This document shows, in pieces, positions 41,158 to 44,643 of a stretch of DNA of 44,643 nt. The notes below the pieces were generated by a model that was given only the letters and a program-made list of their open reading frames with translations, was not told where the DNA came from and did no database searches. The stretch covers positions 1 through 44,643 of the forward strand of contig CALXOD010000038.1 of the NCBI GenBank assembly GCA_944389925.1, written 5' to 3'. The number at the start of each line of letters is the position of its first letter. Position 1 is the first letter of the stretch. The translations under genes and the position numbers were made by a program. The stretch comes from an uncultured Victivallaceae bacterium (GTDB lineage: Bacteria; Verrucomicrobiota; Lentisphaeria; Victivallales; Victivallaceae).

Positions 41158-42168
41158 TCACACACTCTGATTATAGTCTTCCAGCGCCCGGAAGAAGGCC
41201 TGGATATTCGCCCGACTCACTCCCGGCGGTACATCACATCCGGTAGAAAGCACATAATTCGGATAGTCCGCCATCTCCCGTAACAGTTCCGACGTCCGAG
41301 TATACACCATTTCCGGAGAACCTTCTTTCAGCACACCCACCGGATCGACATTCCCCATCAACAGCACATCCCGGGGAATGAGTGCCCCCGCCTTCACCAG
41401 ATCCGTGGCATTCCCCAGGTGCAGCGCCGCTGCCCCGACTGAAAGCAGTTCGGGGATCTGAGCACCGGCAGCATTGCCGCAGTTGTGCAGAACCACCATG
41501 AATTCGTCATCCTGCACCGCCGCAACAATCCGTTGCAGGTAAACCGCGGAAAACTGTGCACACATTTCCGGTGACAACAATCCCGCGGCCGGTTCGGCAA
41601 TGAAAATACCATTGACGCCCGCTTCCCGCAATGCCACTGCATATTTCCCCAGAAATTCGGAAGATTTTTCCAGCAGTGCCATAGCCGTTTCCGGTTCCGC
41701 CGCGGCCAGAATCATCATCTCCGTCATATCAGCCAGCCGTCCGGCCAGAGAAAACGGCCCGATCATACCGCCCAACACCGGGCGATCCAGCCGCTGGCTG
41801 CACAATTCCGCACAACGCAACACCTCTCCGGTCCGTCCCGCACCGATTTCGGGAACCGGCAGCGCCGCAATTTCTTCCGCACTGGAAACGATTTTCCCGG
41901 AAATTGTCGGATTTTCATGGTCCGAATAACAGACCGGGGCGCCGAACGCCTCAGCCTCCACGGACAGATCCATAAACGTTACCAGAATGTCGGAAGGCGT
42001 CTCCGCCGCCAGAGCTTCAATGCATTGAAATTGCAAAGCTCCGTTCTGAAACACCTCCCGCGGTTTTGCACCGATCCATTCTATCCCCGGACTGGTCAGT
42101 ACCGGCACCGCCCGACGGCGGGGCGAACCGATGATGTCCCGCACCATTTGTTTCATATTGCGCCGCAT
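41158..42168 (-). CDS. Uroporphyrinogen decarboxylase-family methyltransferase (MtaA/MtbA-like)
   Basis: 336 residues from the ATG at 42168, which has GGAG 7 bases upstream; a longer frame to 42204 lacks a site. The TIM-barrel features include SVEAEAFGAPV, GPFSLAGRLADMTEMM, HNCGN (228-232, zinc ligands His228 and Cys230) and STGCDVPPG with Cys311, the third zinc ligand. These are the MtaA/MtbA-type methylcobamide methyltransferases, not heme enzymes, which lack these ligands. It could transfer methyl from the corrinoid protein to an acceptor or remove it from a substrate; no separate substrate-specific partner is encoded here. First gene of a four-gene operon. Confidence 0.85.
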   Translation of the reverse strand: MRRNMKQMVRDIIGSPRRRAVPVLTSPGIEWIGAKPREVFQNGALQFQCIEALAAETPSDILVTFMDLSVEAEAFGAPVCYSDHENPTISGKIVSSAEEIAALPVPEIGAGRTGEVLRCAELCSQRLDRPVLGGMIGPFSLAGRLADMTEMMILAAAEPETAMALLEKSSEFLGKYAVALREAGVNGIFIAEPAAGLLSPEMCAQFSAVYLQRIVAAVQDDEFMVVLHNCGNAAGAQIPELLSVGAAALHLGNATDLVKAGALIPRDVLLMGNVDPVGVLKEGSPEMVYTRTSELLREMADYPNYVLSTGCDVPPGVSRANIQAFFRALEDYNQSV

Positions 42169-42226
42169 GTATACACTCCATTTTGATTGTCGTTCCATAT
42201 CCATGCAATATATTTTACTTGGTTTT

Positions 42227-42255
42227 TCTATAAACTTCTTCTTTTATTTTGCCAA
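42227..42255 (-). promoter_or_regulatory. Promoter of the corrinoid operon
   Basis: On the minus strand TTGGCA (42255-42250), 17 bases, TATAGA (42232-42227). ACTTGG near 42217 and CCAAGT near 42252 form an inverted repeat around it and may be AraC-type operator halves. Leader length is about 50 bases. Confidence 0.55.
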
Positions 42256-42277
42256 GTTTTGCTGTATATTAACCTAT

Positions 42278-43207
42278 ATGGATACAATCACACTGGAACT
42301 GGATAATTTCATCAGTCCCGCCATTGGCGCGGCGGTCTCTTTCCATTCCATCAACTGGAATGCCGGAGAAAAACAATCTTCCATCCCGTCCGGCGGCAAT
42401 CTGCATTACCACTCCCTGCCCTCCGGCGGTACGCTGGAACACACACATGAGTTTGGAGAACTCATCCTGCTACTGACCGGCGCCATCATTCACCGCGTCA
42501 ACGGAGAAAAACAGCTGCTGAACGCAAATGACATCGCTTTTGTCCGTCCCAGTGACCGCCACGGTTTTCTGCCCGCACCGGGTTGCCGAAACTGTGAATT
42601 GCTGCTACTCTCCTTTCACCTTGAGTTTTTCGTCACCATCAGCCAATACCTGGAAAACGACGAGTTTCTCCACCGCTATACCGAAGGTGTGTTGCCTGCC
42701 GTTTTTCACTTATCCGAACAGCAGATGAACGAACTCTCGCTGGCATTGCTCGAATTAAATGAACGCCGTTTCACACCGGTACAATTGAAAATACGCTTCA
42801 AGGTGCTGCTGGTGAACCTGTTCACCCGCTGTTTTCTCCAGGCATCAGCTGAGACTCCCGCGGAAGCCCTGCCGGATTGGCTGCGCCAGTTGTGTGACCT
42901 GATGCGCAAACCTGAAAATTTCATTCCCGGGCTGAAGCGTATGCAACAGCTCTCCGGCTACACCCCCGAACATTTATGCAAAATGTTCCGCAGGCATCTG
43001 GGAAAATCCCCCACGGAATATATCAATGAATTGCGCATCAACCACGCGGCCCGACTGCTGGCCGACAGCAATCAGGCTATCGCAGAAATTGCGTATGAGC
43101 TTAACATCCAGAGTCTCAGCCGCTTTTACCATCTCTTCCGGGCCCAGTACGCCTGTACGCCGGTGGAATACCGGCGGCGGGCACAGGCGGCCCGCCGCCT
43201 CCTCTAA
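42278..43207 (+). CDS. AraC family transcriptional regulator with cupin sensor
   Basis: 309 residues from the ATG at 42278; no clear ribosome site, and the frame is open further up. The N-terminal cupin part has HEFGELILLLTGAIIHRVNGEKQLLNANDIAFVRPSDRHGF, with His pairs typical of an AraC sensor fold. The C-terminal helix-turn-helix pair includes LKRMQQLSGYTPEHLCKMFRRHLGKSPTEYIN and NQAIAEIAYELNIQSLSRFYHLF. It is divergent from the corrinoid operon, whose promoter lies between them, so it is probably its regulator and senses a methylated substrate or product. Convergent with the Fe-ADH gene. Confidence 0.85.
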   Translation: MDTITLELDNFISPAIGAAVSFHSINWNAGEKQSSIPSGGNLHYHSLPSGGTLEHTHEFGELILLLTGAIIHRVNGEKQLLNANDIAFVRPSDRHGFLPAPGCRNCELLLLSFHLEFFVTISQYLENDEFLHRYTEGVLPAVFHLSEQQMNELSLALLELNERRFTPVQLKIRFKVLLVNLFTRCFLQASAETPAEALPDWLRQLCDLMRKPENFIPGLKRMQQLSGYTPEHLCKMFRRHLGKSPTEYINELRINHAARLLADSNQAIAEIAYELNIQSLSRFYHLFRAQYACTPVEYRRRAQAARRLL

Positions 43208-43240
43208 ACCGGAATGCGGCTTACCGGAAACGCAGCAACG

Positions 43241-44455
43241 TCAGCAACTCAACGGCCGAAGCGAATTCCGGTAGATTTCCGCCACAGCAGCCCGATCGGC
43301 ATGTGTCGGCGCGATTGCCAGCAAACCGCCAAGCGACGGAGTTTCAAACGCCAGATCGGTCAGCCGATCCACATCGCTTTCGGAAAATCCTTCATCGGTC
43401 AGTTTTTCAGATACGCCACAGGCGAACAACCATTTTTCCACACCGACAGCGGCCTGCAAAGCCTCTTCCGGGCGCCCGGTCAGCCCCGGTGCCATCGGCG
43501 CCAGCAGTTCGGCCAGAACTTCCGGTACTTTCGGATAGATGTTTTTGACCACGGCGGGCAGCAGCATGGCCAGCCCAAGGCCATGGGCCAGATCCGGCTT
43601 AACAGCACTCAACGGATGCTCCAGCGCATGCGTATAATGCAGCAGCCCGTTATCGAAGGAAACCCCTGCGATCATGGAGGCGTACAGCAGAAAATACCGG
43701 GCAGTCAGATCTTGCGGGTCTTTCAGCGCCACCGGCAAGTAACGCGCCACCAGCGCAATAGTTTCCTTGGCCAGCATAATGGAATAAGGATTGGCCGCCA
43801 GCGAAGTCGATGCCTCAATCACATGATTGACTGCGTCAATACTGACGAAACGGGTCTGCTTATCGCTCAAACCGGTCATCAGACCGGGATCATCGATCGA
43901 CCAGGTCGGATAAATACAGTCATAGGCAATGGCCGGCTTATACTCCTTATCCGGGATTGTCGCCACGGCAAACCGGTCGGCTTCCGTTCCGGTCCCATGG
44001 GTCAGGTTGATGGCAACCAGCGGCGCCGCTTTGTCCGGCGTGAATCGGAATTCATAAAGGTCTGCGGCAGTGAACTGCGGATATTCCAACAGAATCGCGA
44101 CACTTTTCCCGGCGTCGATGGCGCTGCCCCCCCCGATGGCAATCACAGCCCGGGCGCCGGCGGCACGACCTTCCGCGGCAGCCTGATCCACCTGCACGGT
44201 CGTGGGATTGGGGGTGACGCGATCGAATAACGTATAGGCAATTTTCGCCGCATCCAAGGCTGCAACAACATGGTCCCACGCTCCGGTTTTCTTATAGGCA
44301 CCGCGTCCGGTCACCACCAGCACCTGATGAATGCCGCGGGTCGCCAATTCACCGGCAATCTCCTTGATACGGGCAATCGCCCCAACCCCGAAATAGATAT
44401 TGCAACGGGTACGGATCTCTTTTACTTCATGGATATTAACGCTTTTTTCCCACAT
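43241..44455 (-). CDS. Iron-containing alcohol dehydrogenase
   Basis: 404 residues from the ATG at 44455 (GGAGG 6 bases upstream). The dinucleotide site GGGSAIDAGKSVAI and the metal site (DAVNHVIEA with Asp and His, DLAHGLGLAM, HYTHALEHPLSAV) mark the Fe-ADH family (type III). Such enzymes reduce aldehydes or oxidise small alcohols with NAD(P). The substrate cannot be read. It is convergent with the AraC gene and separated from it by 33 bases, so it is not part of the corrinoid operon. Confidence 0.9.
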   Translation of the reverse strand: MWEKSVNIHEVKEIRTRCNIYFGVGAIARIKEIAGELATRGIHQVLVVTGRGAYKKTGAWDHVVAALDAAKIAYTLFDRVTPNPTTVQVDQAAAEGRAAGARAVIAIGGGSAIDAGKSVAILLEYPQFTAADLYEFRFTPDKAAPLVAINLTHGTGTEADRFAVATIPDKEYKPAIAYDCIYPTWSIDDPGLMTGLSDKQTRFVSIDAVNHVIEASTSLAANPYSIMLAKETIALVARYLPVALKDPQDLTARYFLLYASMIAGVSFDNGLLHYTHALEHPLSAVKPDLAHGLGLAMLLPAVVKNIYPKVPEVLAELLAPMAPGLTGRPEEALQAAVGVEKWLFACGVSEKLTDEGFSESDVDRLTDLAFETPSLGGLLAIAPTHADRAAVAEIYRNSLRPLSC

Positions 44456-44534
44456 TGTGCACCTCCTGACTGCAACTGGTTCTGATCTCAACATAACATC
44501 GGAAAGAAAAATTACAAAAGGCTATGTCACAACA

Positions 44535-44592
44535 AACAGTTGATAAATAGCCATTTTTATAGGGGAGTATCAGAACTCCCCTACAAACTGTT
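44535..44592. other. Nested inverted repeats near the right contig end
   Basis: TAGGGGAGT (44560-44568) and ACTCCCCTA (44575-44583) form a perfect 9-bp hairpin with a 6-base loop. Around it, AACAGTT (44535-44541) and AACTGTT (44586-44592) are also complementary. The region is AT-rich and lies upstream of the Fe-ADH gene. It might be a leader structure, a terminator of an unseen gene to the right, or the end of a mobile element. Confidence 0.4.
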
Positions 44593-44643
44593 ATTTGCAG
44601 TTATCTATACTCATTTGGAATTTCGATATGAAGTGTCTCACAC

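Noticed and set aside
43214-44230. 338-residue open frame on the plus strand
   Set aside because: Antisense to the iron alcohol dehydrogenase.

Overview
The window looks like a contig from a Lentisphaerae-type (Victivallis-like) gut bacterium. The reasons are two pseudopilin-like secreted proteins with an [20 protein letters not shown]-type N-terminus and an H-Xn-DG C-terminal motif, hybrid GntR/LacI regulators, a secreted heparinase-type lyase and a corrinoid methyl-transfer module. This placement is inferred from protein style; no rRNA or marker gene confirms it. The first 30 bases are not genomic: they match the end of the Illumina P5 adapter (reverse complement) plus poly-A, so the left edge is an assembly artefact.

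Layout. (1) 1-3.8 kb, minus strand: a sugar-catabolism cluster of a GntR/LacI-type regulator, a pseudopilin-like protein and a heparinase II/III lyase. The first two are broken by frameshifts and the third is cut by the contig end. (2) 4.1-20.7 kb: ordinary chromosome. It holds a MATE transporter, an RsuA-family pseudouridine synthase, RsmI, a HAD hydrolase, a dicarboxylate/amino-acid symporter, an M32 carboxypeptidase, a membrane protein with a HEPN-like N-terminus, SerA, an AraC regulator, rubrerythrin, an EamA-type transporter, DapA, a lipoprotein, a GntR/LacI regulator and a second pseudopilin. Many genes have good TTGnnn-N16/17-TAnnnT promoters. (3) 20.75-38.27 kb: a tightly packed minus-strand phage-derived operon. 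It runs from a repressor at 37.7 kb through Mu-type head genes (DUF3486-like small terminase, large terminase, DUF935 portal, gpI protease with a nested scaffold start, decoration protein, gpT major head, gp36- and gp37-like) to fibre-like proteins with LamG and collagen-like domains, and ends in a small lipoprotein. (4) 38.27-42.2 kb: a corrinoid methyl-transfer operon (UroD-type methyltransferase, corrinoid protein, ASKHA reductive activator, DUF1638) with a divergent AraC regulator. (5) 43.2-44.5 kb: an iron-dependent alcohol dehydrogenase.

The most unusual item is the roughly 17 kb phage-like element. It has a complete-looking Mu-type head and packaging set and host-binding fibres. I can find no integrase or transposase, no replication or lysis enzyme, no tape measure, no sheath and no baseplate. 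Its control region carries an inverted-repeat operator inside a promoter spacer, between a repressor and a divergent HTH gene. It could be a decayed prophage, a satellite, or a domesticated particle (gene-transfer-agent-like). The sequence alone does not decide among these.
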